A model generated the notes under the pieces. The model made no database searches. It saw only the letters and a program-made list of their open reading frames with translations, and had not been told where the DNA came from. The position numbers and the translations under genes were made by a program. DNA of 64,000 nt from Ctenosaura bakeri (taxonomy: Eukaryota; Chordata; Lepidosauria; Squamata; Iguanidae), in NCBI GenBank assembly GCA_948474755.1, contig CAOLHI010001308.1, forward strand, positions 62,001 through 126,000, given 5' to 3'. Within the stretch, counting starts at the first letter, position 1. The number at the start of each line of letters is the position of its first letter. Below, piece by piece: positions 13,601-22,935 of this stretch.

Positions 13601-15608
13601 TCTGTATCAGATTTTAGAGTGTAAGCTCCTTGGGGCAGAGAGCTCTCCTTTTGTAGTTTATATATCAATGTGCACATTGCTAGCATGAATTGAATAAATG
13701 GCTGCTTTTTCTGTAGGCTCCGCCTCCAGTGGAACAGTGTTCTGTTTCCAAAGAAGGTAAGACTACTTAAACATATCTTACAAAAGTAAACTGAGTTTGA
13801 AAGAATCACAGAAGTAAGCCCCATTATATTCTGTGGGATTTATTCACAATCATGGACAGGAAAGCAGTCTAAGTCACAAAACTCAGATTTGTGCCTCCAG
13901 CAAATTGCTTATAATAGTGTGTCCTGGTGTTATGCATAACGTCATAAGTAAGAGCTTCTAGTGGGTCCTATAGCCCTTCCTAACACAGTGCCAGCCTGCT
14001 GGCCAGCCGGGTATGGTGGAATTTGTGGCTGAACAGATTTCTAAGGCACCAGAATGGAGGAGTCGTGAGCCATCCTGAATTTGGGATTCCAAAGTTCAAA
14101 GTCTGGCTCACTCATGAAATTCACTTGGTGAACTTAGACCATACTGTTATTTCAAAGGATATGCAACCTCTCAGGGGTGTTGTGAGGATGAAAGGTATGA
14201 GGAGGAAAGTGCCTTAGTGGAAAGATGGAATACAAGTGTATCAAATTACAAAGGATGCTGATATGGAAAGCAGATCATCCAGGACAGAAATTTAGGAGAA
14301 GGGTTTTTTTGCTATATGTTGAAACTGATCACTGAGTTTTCAGAGATCCATTCATGTTATAGAGTGATAAACATTATGTAAAGATAGATACTACTGCAAG
14401 ACAATATATTTTGTATGTGGCTCTATTGAAAACAAGGTATGATTCTTGAAGTATAGTTTACAGCAAGGCTTTCCCAACGGTGTGCCACATGTTAGTGTGT
14501 CGCTTGAACTGTGTAGGCATGTCACCTACAATCTTGGAAATGTATGTTATTATTTATAAATCATACATTTTAAAAAATATATGAAAGCTTTTCATGAGAT
14601 ATGTTGCATCCCCATACATTTTATTACAATGTATGTATGTGTCTGTATCTCTTATCAGGGATTAGTTTAACCTCCAGTTTGCTAGTAAAACTGAATTACT
14701 ATGTTGCAACACTATGTTGCAAACTGATGCATGTCTAAAAAGTGTGTCACCAACATGACAAGTATGGAAAGCTTTGGTTTACAGGAGTGATTCTCATAGT
14801 AGCTCTAGAGAACTGTTTTTTTCATTTGAGTGAAAATTCCTTTATTTACTATAGCTCTTTTCATATTGGCAAGCTTGTGTCTCATTCTAACCCAAAGGTT
14901 GAAGTGATCTTAGTTGGACTGGGTAATATATGTCCCACAGTGTAGCTGCAAGATGCCATTTGTATAAGGAGCAAAGTTCCAGTTGCCACTAGCTGGATCA
15001 CACATGCTTCAAGTAGTAGCTTTGGAACAGTATGTTTCATGGAGATCACAGCCGAGAGGAAGAATTAAATCCCCTGCCCTCTGCTGCAGTCCTGTTCTTA
15101 ATAGCCCTGCTTTTCCCAACCCATGATTGCTAGCCCTTTTTTTTTTTTTTTAAGTGCATGACATTAATCTACATGTTTTAATGCCACATGTAGTTTGGTC
15201 CTTAGTCTTAACTAAACATAATGGCTGTGTAATAGTTTGTAGCCTTACAGAAATATTTTATGTGATCTGACTGCTCTAAGTAAGATACTGAGAAAATAAA
15301 AAGATTCTTCAGTTTCTTGTATGACATTCCATATATCTTGTAGCATGTTTTTCACAGCTTTACTTACATTATTGCCTGAGTTTTCTTTTTCTTTGTAAGA
15401 GATGGCAACCACTAGGTATGTATTCTTAGGGTTTTTTTTCTAGCAGGACATTGCAAAATAACTCAGAACAACAATGGCATGTTTACGTATATAGATACTG
15501 ATTATACACAAAGAGCAACAGTGATCTTTGTTCTGGGTTCCTTGAAATGAATAATATTTGTTCTCTTTTTTTCTAGTTGATCAGTGGCATTTTCTTGGCC
15601 AGTGGTGA
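4568..15608 (+). CDS. PPA2: PPA2, mitochondrial inorganic pyrophosphatase: overall span of the five 3' coding exons
   Basis: Family I soluble inorganic pyrophosphatase hydrolyses PPi to two phosphates in the mitochondrial matrix, using Mg2+. Joining five exons (4568-4695, 8149-8234, 10142-10211, 13717-13756, 15577-15608) gives one open frame of about 118 codons with GT/AG boundaries and matching phases throughout. The peptide carries the family's C-terminal signatures: [26 protein letters not shown], then [12 protein letters not shown], and ends QWHFLGQW. In the yeast enzyme the Tyr-Lys pair of FR-YK belongs to the active site; here it is at 4633-4638. The WHFLG ending points to PPA2 rather than cytosolic PPA1, whose end is different, and the convergent neighbour TET2 is the same as in human. 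The first two thirds of the protein (transit peptide and most acidic metal ligands) lie before the window. I saw no upstream coding exon in 1-4567. Confidence 0.95.
6048..6087. repeat. (TTTTA)n microsatellite
   Basis: Six consecutive TTTTA-type units followed by a T7 run, in a PPA2 intron. Confidence 0.9.
6510..6800 (-). mobile_element. RTE/BovB-like LINE fragment, reversed
   Basis: The sequence shares blocks with the fragment at 20050-20470 (GGTTTGATTTGCT, TCATTTGTCTTTTTAGCAGTC, CTTTCTTCACTCTCCAGC, CTAGTTCCTTTATAGCT, CTTCTTCTG). The reverse strand of that copy encodes YLG and IRRRLGLERPAMKDL-type peptides expected after the RTE reverse transcriptase core. Confidence 0.6.
7183..7318. mobile_element. 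Palindromic MITE, family C
   Basis: Inverted arms GGGCAACTTGATGCTTCTCTAGATGTTGTT-AGACT and its partner GTCCAATAACATCTAGAGGGCCACAAGTTGCTCACC enclose CTCCCATTGATTTTAGCCATCAC. This layout recurs at 9085, 10253, 29660, 30380, 42430 and 56970. Confidence 0.8.
8149..8234 (+). CDS. PPA2: PPA2 coding exon
   Basis: The acceptor is TTAAATAG before 8149 and the donor is ATG|GTAGGA at 8235. The 86 bp run from phase 0 to phase 2, leaving TG of a Cys codon that is completed in the next exon. The translation [20 protein letters not shown], followed by KADGGAIK, matches the AFALEVIKSTHQCWKAL region of vertebrate PPA2. It directly continues the frame of the exon ending at 4695. Confidence 0.95.
8786..8976 (+). 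mobile_element. Sauria/ACA-type tRNA-derived SINE
   Basis: The element starts CCAGTGTGGTGTAGTCATTTGAGCA with a tRNA-like B-box (CAGGGCTCGATTCC). A conserved middle (GGGTGACCTTGGGCATGTCACAC) and a BovB-like tail (ACCATAAATCAGAAACAACTTGAAGGCACACAATAACA) follow. It is in PPA2 sense orientation. Confidence 0.88.
9085..9235. mobile_element. Palindromic MITE, family C
   Basis: The left arm GGAATCTCCCATCCTCCAGATGTTGTTGGACTGCAA is followed by the right arm GGCCAGCAATATCTGGAAGGCTACAAGTTCC, with AATGGCTTTTCTGGCAAGGGCTGATGG in the centre. Confidence 0.75.
10142..10211 (+). CDS. PPA2: PPA2 coding exon
   Basis: The acceptor TTCTGTTTTTAG precedes 10142 and the donor TCG|GTAAGAG follows 10211. The 70 bp complete a Cys codon and encode [20 protein letters not shown] followed by VQS, corresponding to the moderately conserved CTNVQISDSPFRCTQEEA-like segment of vertebrate PPA2. 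The exon is more divergent than the two before it, as expected for this C-terminal region, but its phases fit both neighbours exactly. Confidence 0.9.
10253..10375. mobile_element. Palindromic MITE, family C
   Basis: GGATGCTGTTGGACTACAACTCCCATCAGCCATAGCCAATGATGAGG followed by TTACAGTCCAACATCTAGAGAAGCACAA. It starts 44 bp after the PPA2 exon ending at 10211. Confidence 0.78.
10385..10715. repeat. hAT-like repeat (tentative)
   Basis: It begins CAGAGGTGGGCAACCTTTCGAAGTCCAGGGGCCA, a typical hAT-MITE end, and closes near GTGTGTGAGAGGCCCCTGCATTAG. The interior is A/T-rich with a T/A homopolymer block. Confidence 0.45.
11726..12185. mobile_element. Tigger-like MITE, old copy
   Basis: The left end TACAGTCAACCTTCCACATTTGC and the inner right end GAAAGTGAAACCTGCAAATGTA match the 36.5 kb element. 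The last 15 bases of the right terminal repeat are lost or diverged. It lies in a PPA2 intron. Confidence 0.7.
13717..13756 (+). CDS. PPA2: PPA2 small coding exon
   Basis: This 40 bp exon lies between acceptor TTTTTCTGTAG and donor GAAG|GTAAGAC. It encodes [13 protein letters not shown] plus the first base of the next codon. The segment is poorly conserved in the family, and the PPA1 paralogue has a Pro-rich stretch at the same place. It is called on strong splice sites, correct phase on both sides and its position between two well-supported exons, so it is less certain than the others. Confidence 0.82.
13757..15576 (+). other. PPA2: PPA2 last intron
   Basis: No exon is seen. A probable DNA-transposon-derived repeat, with GGTGTGCCACA-like and TGTGTCACC-like ends, lies at about 14465-14785. 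The rest is AT-rich unique sequence with short T runs. Confidence 0.7.
15577..15608 (+). CDS. PPA2: PPA2 terminal coding exon
   Basis: The acceptor is TTCTCTTTTTTTCTAG before 15577. With the G carried over from the preceding exon the frame reads [10 protein letters not shown] and stops at TGA 15606-15608. The WHFLG end is characteristic of vertebrate PPA2, whose human form ends WHFLGK. Here the last Lys is replaced by Gln-Trp, a one-residue longer tail. A short 3' UTR with a poly(A) signal follows. Confidence 0.92.
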
Positions 15609-15853
15609 CAGTCAAATTTGTCTGAAGTGAATCTGTGAAGTCTTCTGGCTACTTTTTGTTTTGCCTCTTTGCTACTCAGACATTTCCCACACTTCTATTA
15701 TCTGCTCACCCCCTGCATACAGACACACACACACACTTCTGCTTCTTTGAAGATAGACAAGTGAAGTCACCGATGACTGGATTCTAAGGATGCCAATCTT
15801 TGTGCACGTTGCAAATTTTCTCTAATATAAATAAAAGTGATTTTTAAGAATTT
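15609..15853 (+). other. PPA2: PPA2 3' UTR (probable)
   Basis: About 245 bp of AT-rich, largely unique sequence after the stop codon lead to an AATAAA hexamer at 15830-15835. A second AATAAA near 15892 could give a slightly longer form. A short AC-repeat lies at about 15720-15737. The exact cleavage site is not visible from sequence alone. Confidence 0.6.
15830..15835 (+). terminator. PPA2: PPA2 poly(A) signal AATAAA
   Basis: This is a canonical AATAAA 222 bases after the PPA2 stop codon, the first on the + strand after it. It sits in AT-rich sequence with T-rich stretches downstream. A backup AATAAA is at about 15892. Confidence 0.6.
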
Positions 15854-16479
15854 CCTTTCTGTGCATGTGTGAAATTTTAAATTGGTACCCCAAATAAATT
15901 TTCTCCACTGTGCAGTCAGATAAGCCTGATGGCTCTAACAGATGGTTGATGGAAGACAGAACTTTTCTGATCCTTTCTTTTGTGACTGAGTGATGGTTGT
16001 GGGTTTTGGGGTGGGCCAGTGCAAGGACAAGAGAGAGGTGGCATCTTTTTGATTAGTCTCAGCTAGAGGAGACCTATTCAGTCAGCCCGACACATAAGTA
16101 AATCTCATTTGTTCAATGGGTCTGCTGTAGTCTGGACTAATAGCAATATTTAGGCCAATGTGTGTTTCATTTTAATTATGCTGTCTGGTTATGATCAGCT
16201 GACAAGCTAGTATAAATATAAAAATTATGGTTTGAAAAGCTTTATAAAATAGGGTGTGATGTGATGTCTCGGTTTAAATAAAAATATTCATGCGGTTATG
16301 TCTGTCTGCCTGTTGAGGCCACTGCAACCAGAAACCAGAGTGCTGAAAAGATTTTCAAAACCAGGTTTCTGGCATTCCTTAATACTAGATGCTGAGGAAT
16401 ATAAGGATGAGGGTGCTGTTACATGCATGTCCTGCTTGTGGGATTCCCACTGGTGTCAGTTGGCCACTGTGTAAACTAG

Positions 16480-16632
16480 GGCCATTTCTGCACTAGACTG
16501 TTACAGTGCTATCATTCCACTTGCAACATCCTATGGGGCCACTTGGCCCCTCCCGAAACTGCAAACCCCAGGATTCCATAGGATGTTGCAAGTGGAATGA
16601 TAGTGCTATAACAGTCTAGTGCGGAAATGGCC
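16480..16632. mobile_element. Inverted-repeat MITE, family A (hairpin copy)
   Basis: The 153 bp element starts GGCCATTTCTGCACTAGACTG and ends with the near-exact reverse complement (CAGTCTAGTGCGGAAATGGCC). Almost its whole length is one imperfect palindrome around GGGGCCACTTGGCCCC. It is flanked by TAG at 16477-16479 and 16633-16635, a likely 3-bp target duplication. The three-base duplication would suit a PIF/Harbinger-like mechanism, an inference. Confidence 0.88.
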
Positions 16633-16689
16633 TAGGACTAGGTGATCTTTTGGTTTGATCCATCTGGTGTGCTTTTTTATTACAGTTTC

Positions 16690-17105
16690 GAGCCAGTGTG
16701 ATGTAGTCATTTGAATGACTAGGATTCTAGGAGGTTTTAATCCCCACTCAGCTGTGGAAACTCACTGGGTGACCTCGGGTAAGTCACACTCTCTCACCCT
16801 AAGGCCATTTCCACACTATATTGTTATAGTGCTATTATTCCACTTTCAACATACTGTGGAATCCTGGGATTTGCAATTTAGGGGAGGGGCATTTGAATTC
16901 TCAGCCAGAGAGCTCTTAGGCCTCAATAAACTACAAACCCCAGAATTTCACAGGAAGTTGATAGTGGAATAAGAGCACTATAACAGTGTAGTGCGGAAAT
17001 GGCCTAAGAGGAAGGCAGTGGCAAATCTCTGAATAAGTGTTGCCAAGAAAACCTCACGAGAGAGTCATCATAAATCAAAGCCAACATGAAGAAACGTAAT
17101 AACAG
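16690..17105 (+). mobile_element. Sauria-type SINE split by a MITE
   Basis: The SINE head and middle (GAGCCAGTGTGATGTAGTCA to GTCACACTCTCTCACCC) and its tail (GAGGAAGGCAGTGGCAAATC to ATCATAAATCAAAGCCAACATGAAG) are separated by a 202 bp inverted-repeat element at 16803-17004. Removing the insert and one TAA restores a contiguous SINE. Confidence 0.88.
16803..17004. mobile_element. Inverted-repeat MITE, family A, inserted in a SINE
   Basis: A 202 bp relative of the 16480 element with the same ends (GGCCATTTCCACACTA / AGTGTAGTGCGGAAATGGCC) but a different centre. It interrupts the Sauria-type SINE at 16690-17105. TAA duplicates flank it at 16800-16802 and 17005-17007. Confidence 0.9.
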
Positions 17106-18107
17106 AGTTTAGATTCAAATGGAGCAGCCGCTCATCCTCTTGTTTTGGGCCAGAAAAAGGTTGGTCTGGGGGTTCTCAAGGAGTTGAGAGCTACGGAAAC
17201 ATCCTTGGGCAACTGCATGCTGGCCCCAGTGAGTAAACAACGATTAGCACAAAACTTGGTTACACAAACCAAACCAAACCCTTTTTCTATGGATAAAGAT
17301 TGCATTTGTGGCCATGGTAGTCAGTTCCTGCATTTTAGGAAAGCGGTGATCTCACCAGCTTCATACAGTCATCATGGTTCTAAATGTTAGAATGTAGATG
17401 GTCCCTCCTTCTCTGGAATACAACCTTGTATCATAATGCAAGGGTCCTCACTACAGCACATATAACAAAAGGAATCAGAGAGAGTTTTGAATTCTGGGAA
17501 ATGGACTTTTGGTAAGAAGATGTATTGCTTTCACACATCAGCATTAACTGACCACTATAAAGATCTGAAAGTCTTATATCACCTTGCTCAGTTTGGGAAA
17601 TTTTGTGCAAGGAACATGGTTGGTATCTTTCTGGATCCTATTACCTTCTACCTCCCAGACCTATATAAATATACTCCATGCCTGAGGCTTTAACACCAAT
17701 TGTTACCTTATCCAAAGAAGTGAATTTATACCCACAAAAGCTCATGCAAAAATAAAAACCAATTAATCTAGATGGTCTTGTTACATTTTCTCCTTCTCCT
17801 TGCTTTCTCCTTTTTATTCTTCAAGAGGCTAACCTGGCTACTTCTTCGGAAATTACCAACTAGTATCAATATTCAGTTACCCCTTGTCCATCAGCAGTGA
17901 TCCTTCAATGCCAAAAAAACTTGAATACTTTGGGGAAATTAATTCATTTTGAAACAGACTGCAATGTATTTTTCAATATCAAGGATGTGAAAGAGCTGAA
18001 ATTGTACTGAAGTGTGTTACCTAGTGAAAAAGTAATAGTCAGCCTGCTCCTTCTTGTGATTTTTTGCTACATATGTGAAGGCGAAAAGCAATCTAATCCA
18101 TTTATTG

Positions 18108-18332
18108 TTTCTGTGTGCCTTTTAAGTTGACTTTGACTTATGGTGACCCTGTCCAAGGATTTCTTGGCAAGATTTATTTAGAGGAGGTTTGCCATTGCTG
18201 CCAAGAGAGTTGTGACTTGTCCAAGGTCACCGAGTGGGCTTCCATGACTCAGTGGGGATTTGAACTCGGATCAACTCTCAGAGTCCTAGTCCGGCATTCA
18301 AACCACTATACCGTGCCAACTTCCACTTCAGT
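18108..18332 (-). mobile_element. Sauria-type SINE, reversed
   Basis: The tail lies at the left (TTTTAAGTTGACTTTGACTTATGGTGACCC) and the reversed tRNA-like B-box (GGGATTTGAACTCGGATC) at the right, ending ACCACTATACCGTGCC. The element is nearly full length. Confidence 0.85.
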
Positions 18333-19551
18333 CATAACTGGGCAGTTTAAAGTCCTACTCAGTTCTGTACTTAAATCTATTGCTGGGGAAGCAGTGAGAC
18401 CTAACAGAGGTGTGTGTGTGCTGCTGATTAAAACCCCCAAATTTTAAAGTTTTTTTTTTTAAAGTTACACCATGGAAAGCAAATAAAATTAAAACAATTT
18501 TGTTTCTGTGTGCTGTTTTGTTTCCCTGGCCTAAAGTTCAGAAGTATGTTCTTTGCATAGATTTTTGGTTCATCTAAGGTTACAGTGTGATTCCATTAAG
18601 GACTTGTTCTAAGAAGGACCTCACCAGTAAGAAACCGTTCTTTCCCTCAGCACTGCCTGCCTGCCTGTGTGGTCCTGATGGAAGTAAATGAAATATGTTC
18701 TACATTAAATCAGCACTAAAATCAGGCAGACTTCTCACAAGTAGTGTTCTGTATGTGGCAGTTATTTACAGAAACAAACTTTAAACAAGAGAGGAACTAG
18801 CAAGGGAGAAATAATTTACCAGTGTTTATGCTTTGTATGGACAAATAATTTAGCTAAACCATACTGAGCAAGTGCTTGAGGAAGAGTTCCAACCATTGGA
18901 TATCTCATGTCCTGTTTAACTGGTTTGCTGCCATTCTGAGCATCACACAAGTTTTAGGACAAAATATCAGGAAAGAAACTCAGTTCCTTAAGTACTTACA
19001 CTTATTAGATCTACTCAGCATGTTTTGGGAGAATTTTGGCCTAAAATCCTGGGTAGAATAGGCCCATAAAATCATTTCGATTTACTTATTTGTTGACTTA
19101 TTTGATTAAAAAATGTTCTTCTAGTTGCCCATAATCACAAAGATTCTGATCATTATCTTTTCTACTGGAACAATACATGATAAAGATAATTAAAAGTGGA
19201 TTACTAGAGGCAGGAAATGCTGAGGCCATTGCTAAAAGCGTGTTACATATTATAAACATACAGACATGTAAATACATATCTGTGGGTCTTCCATTTACAG
19301 AACAATGCACAGGCAATCTATGGTCAACACTGGTTTGAAAGCAACCTCTCTGGACCATGGACCTGTGGTGTTGTAGAAGGCCTTAAAAAAGTGTTGCTGC
19401 TGCTTTGCATCTAGTTGGCTTTGATATGGGACAATTCTGTGAATGAGAGATCTACAGAAACCCATTATTATTATTTTTAAAAATAATTTTATTAAATTTC
19501 ACAAATAATGTTCTTGAGAACATTAACATTAAGAGGCATTGGAGATTAATA

Positions 19552-19770
19552 TTGTACATGATAACGACAGTTCGAACTGAATATGCCAAATTGTGGAAGT
19601 CTCAGCAAATACCCACAATTGAACAATGGTGGGGGACATTTATTGAGAATAGAAATGTGGATATTGTTTCCCAAAGATTAAAGGGCAAATCAGATGATCA
19701 GATAAAAGCAGAATGGCAAATTGTAATGGGTAATTGCTGGGAACTGCCAAGTGAAAATGTCTGAATTACG
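19552..19770 (+). mobile_element. L1-like coding remnant (tentative)
   Basis: A 70-codon frame contains EYAKLWKSQQIPTIEQWWGT, which resembles the W-K--IPT-E-W motif near the end of reptile L1 ORF2 proteins. The match is short and from memory, so the family is uncertain. Confidence 0.4.
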
Positions 19771-20049
19771 GTTGAAATTAAAGAGGAATAATTGTAACAT
19801 AACAGGAGTCGATAAGAGAAATGCAAGATCAAACACGTAAGATGAACATAGAATTGTGAGGCATAATTTTTTATATGTGAGTAGATATCTAGAAAATAAA
19901 AACTAGATCAGAGTGGAAGTACAGGAACCCATTATTAACAACCCTGTCAGGTCTCGTAAACTCAGGGCTGTGGCTCCCTTTATTGCATCAATCCATCTGT
20001 GTGGGCTGCTTCTCTTTCTACTCCTTTCCACTTCACCAAACATTATATT

Positions 20050-20470
20050 TTCCAGTGAATCATGGCATCTCATGATATATCCAAAATCTGATAGTCATCT
20101 TGGTTTCCAGTGAGAGTTAGGTTTGATTTGCTTTGATTTCTCACACTCATTTATTTGTCTTGGCAGTCTGTGGCACTCTTGGCAGTCTGCAGAAATCTCC
20201 TCCATGTTTCAAATGAGTTGATTTTCTTCCTGTTGGCTTTCTTCACTGTCCAGATTTCATACACAGAAATCAGATGCTGTGGCATGAATGGTTCTGACGA
20301 TATTCAAGGATACATCTTTACAATTAAGGATCTTATCTAGGTCCTTCATAGCTGGCCTTTCAAGTCCTAATCTTCTTCTAATCTCTTGACTACAATCTCC
20401 ATTTTGATTAATAAGTAAGCCAAGGTATAGAAAACTTTAATTGTTCCTTTGTCTTCATCTAAAAATGTAT
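20050..20470 (-). mobile_element. RTE/BovB-like LINE fragment, reversed
   Basis: The - strand reads YLGLLINQNGDCSQEIRRRL, GLERPAMKDLDKILNCKDVS and further on HRWIDAIKGA, separated by stops. This matches the region after the reverse transcriptase core of RTE-clade LINEs such as BovB, whose 3' tail is shared with the Sauria-type SINEs in this window. Confidence 0.65.
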
Positions 20471-22794
20471 TGATCCCAAACACTGTAATATAACATTCTA
20501 GCATTCTAACAGCAAAAAGAAACTCCCCTTGGGATCACTTCTACCGGACAGAATCTAAAAGCAAAACATTTCTGTTGTACACAAAACATCTTCCTTCCTC
20601 CACTGTTAAAAAGGGCAACATGAGGATATACCTGAGGTCAAAACTGAGCCTACTGTCTTCAAAGGCAGAAATGCATAGGAAAACTTGCATTCTCCTTGGT
20701 AATGTAGAACTATCACATGGAAAGTACTCAAAGCCAAACCTGGCTCTAGTAGTTGATGCTGTGTTGGGTGTGTCACCTCACACAGAGGCACTCAGGAGTT
20801 GCAAGGGGGCCAACTTGAACTTTGTAATATGGATGTTTCCTAGTGGAGAAGAGAGGAACATCCTGTTGTGGGTTCATCCTCCACCTTTGTGGTGAGCAAG
20901 ATGGAAGGGAGCCTATGGAGGTGGCAGGTGAGGAAAAATCCCTCTTTTCTGTGACCCAGGCATGTCACAGACGCCCAACCCAATGCAGGCTAGGGTTGGA
21001 GGTAGAAGAGAAAGTCAAGGAGGCTGTGAGTACAGCAGGCCCTGATACTGTAAGGAACCACCCCTCACCAAAGTTTCTGGCTTGCCTGAGGGACTTCATA
21101 TCCAGAGAAGCGATAGCATCTGCCCCAAACATATGGTAATAGGAGGCTAAGATGGTGGCAACCTGGTAGGATGCTATATTCAGAGCTCCAGTGTTTTCAC
21201 TTTTTAACAAGGTTTTTATTAGTTTTATTACTCCCTCAAACCGTCTCGTTGCTAAATTTTGTTTGAGGTTTTAATTTGTTAACCTTCCTTTGCCACGAGC
21301 CTTTTAATTTAGCCTGCTAAATGATACGTTATCAGGCCTTCTGCAAATTAACTGATTAGCCGACCTAGCTGGCTGGAATCCCAGGAACTATACAAGAATC
21401 CAAAACCTCTTACTTGGAAGCTATTAAAGTGAAAGAGAACTGTTTTTAGGACAACATTTGGTGTTGTGATCTACCTTAATAGTAGAGCTGTTGGAATAAT
21501 CTCAGCGGAAAGAGAATTGCATTCAGAGCTCCCCGGAGAAGGCAAGAGATCATGGTTGTAACCAGAGCTCAGAGAAGGCAGGGGAGAGTTACAGAATGCA
21601 CTTCTTCATCCACACGAAAGACTATTCTGGATTTCTGCCAGCAAGTGGGAACTAGAGAAACATTCATGGAGAAGACCAAATGCAAAGATAGTTCCGCCTC
21701 TGCTTTTTTTGCAACAGAAGCTCTGAACTCTATTCTTTCGGGGGATAACAACATTGGTAAAGACTTTCTGGAACTCTCAGCAGTGGTATGTGACCAGGAA
21801 CAGGAACAGGTGGGTAATTGGTCCCTACATTCAGAACTTTCATGTGAAAACTCTTACTCTGTTCCCACACATATGGGAACCAGGGATGGGGCTTCACCCC
21901 AAGCCTCCTAAAATGTCTTTGAGGTGCTGCAATGTCCACCACAACCTTGAGTTTGGGTTCCCAGTCATGTAGAGAGAAGTTCTCCTGTTTAGACTCATCA
22001 TTTGTCATGTGAGAAAAGCAATGGAAATGAATAAATAGGAGGACTGGCTAGTGCATTCTTTTATTCATTTGTCGACTCAGCATGCTTCCTAAATGCTTCA
22101 ACTAGTATAGACATCTGTAATCTGTCTGGTAGATGGGCGAGACGACCCTGTTACCTAGCAAATTTTTGCACAGGTCATTTTGACACATTTCAACACTATC
22201 GTCCAACTGAATCAATAATACTTATGATTTCCTCTTCTTTGTCAGCTTATTTTGGTGTCTGATAGCCTCACTAGGCAGTAGTTGGAAGGAGTTATCAGGA
22301 TTCTATCACCCAAAATACCAATGTCTAACTTTGCTGTTTAAGATTCAGCAAAAGCTCCTTAGTGCTTTACACAGAGATGGATTTTTTGCATCTTAAAACG
22401 GCGTCTATCTTAATCCATTATAACTATGCAGGGACCTGCAGAATCCAGGGGTCCTTAGGCCTGGCAGGCCTAACCAGCTGGTCTTGAGATTGATGTTCAC
22501 TTTGAACACAGGAAATTATGAAGTCTGAAGCCACTTAGAATTATAGATAACAGCTGGAGATACTTTGTTCCCCCCCCTTCATTTTCTGCTTATGCCAACT
22601 GTGTTTTGTAGAAAAAACAAAACTGTTGCCTTTTGTAGGAGTCTATTTTCTTCTTCCTTCTCCACAGAGCAAAGGAATAAGTTGAACTGTTATTGCATGG
22701 CAACCAGGGCCAAAATGGTGAGAAAGCCTGATGTCAAAAAAACCTGGACTTACGGGAATCTTCACTGTTCGGGACTAAATTTGTGCAAAATGTG

Positions 22795-22935
22795 TATGCA
22801 TTTGTTTTGTGCAGAAAACAGCATTTTTTGCTTAGGAAACAGCATTTTTTATGCAGGAAATAATACTTCTATGTAAAAATATTGCTTTCTGTGCAGAAAA
22901 ACGGTCTCCTGTGCAGAAAATGCTGAAATTGGGGA
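22795..22935. repeat. Degenerate short tandem array
   Basis: Roughly 22-25 bp units of the type TGTGCAGAAAACAGCATTTTT recur about six times with substitutions and small gaps. A single related unit (CACAGAAAACAGCGTTTTA) follows at about 22971-22990. Confidence 0.65.

Larger units (their letters stand above)
10212..13716 (+). other. PPA2: PPA2 intron
   Basis: No exon is seen. The intron includes a palindromic MITE (10253-10375), an hAT-like repeat (10385-10715) and a Tigger-like element (about 11726-12185). About 600 bp of non-repetitive sequence near 12340-12980 looks unlike the surrounding transposon debris. A MITE trace lies at 13430-13520. Confidence 0.75.

Noticed and set aside
22795..22935. 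CRISPR-like repeat array
   Set aside because: Units are degenerate and contiguous without unique spacers, and the genome is eukaryotic.
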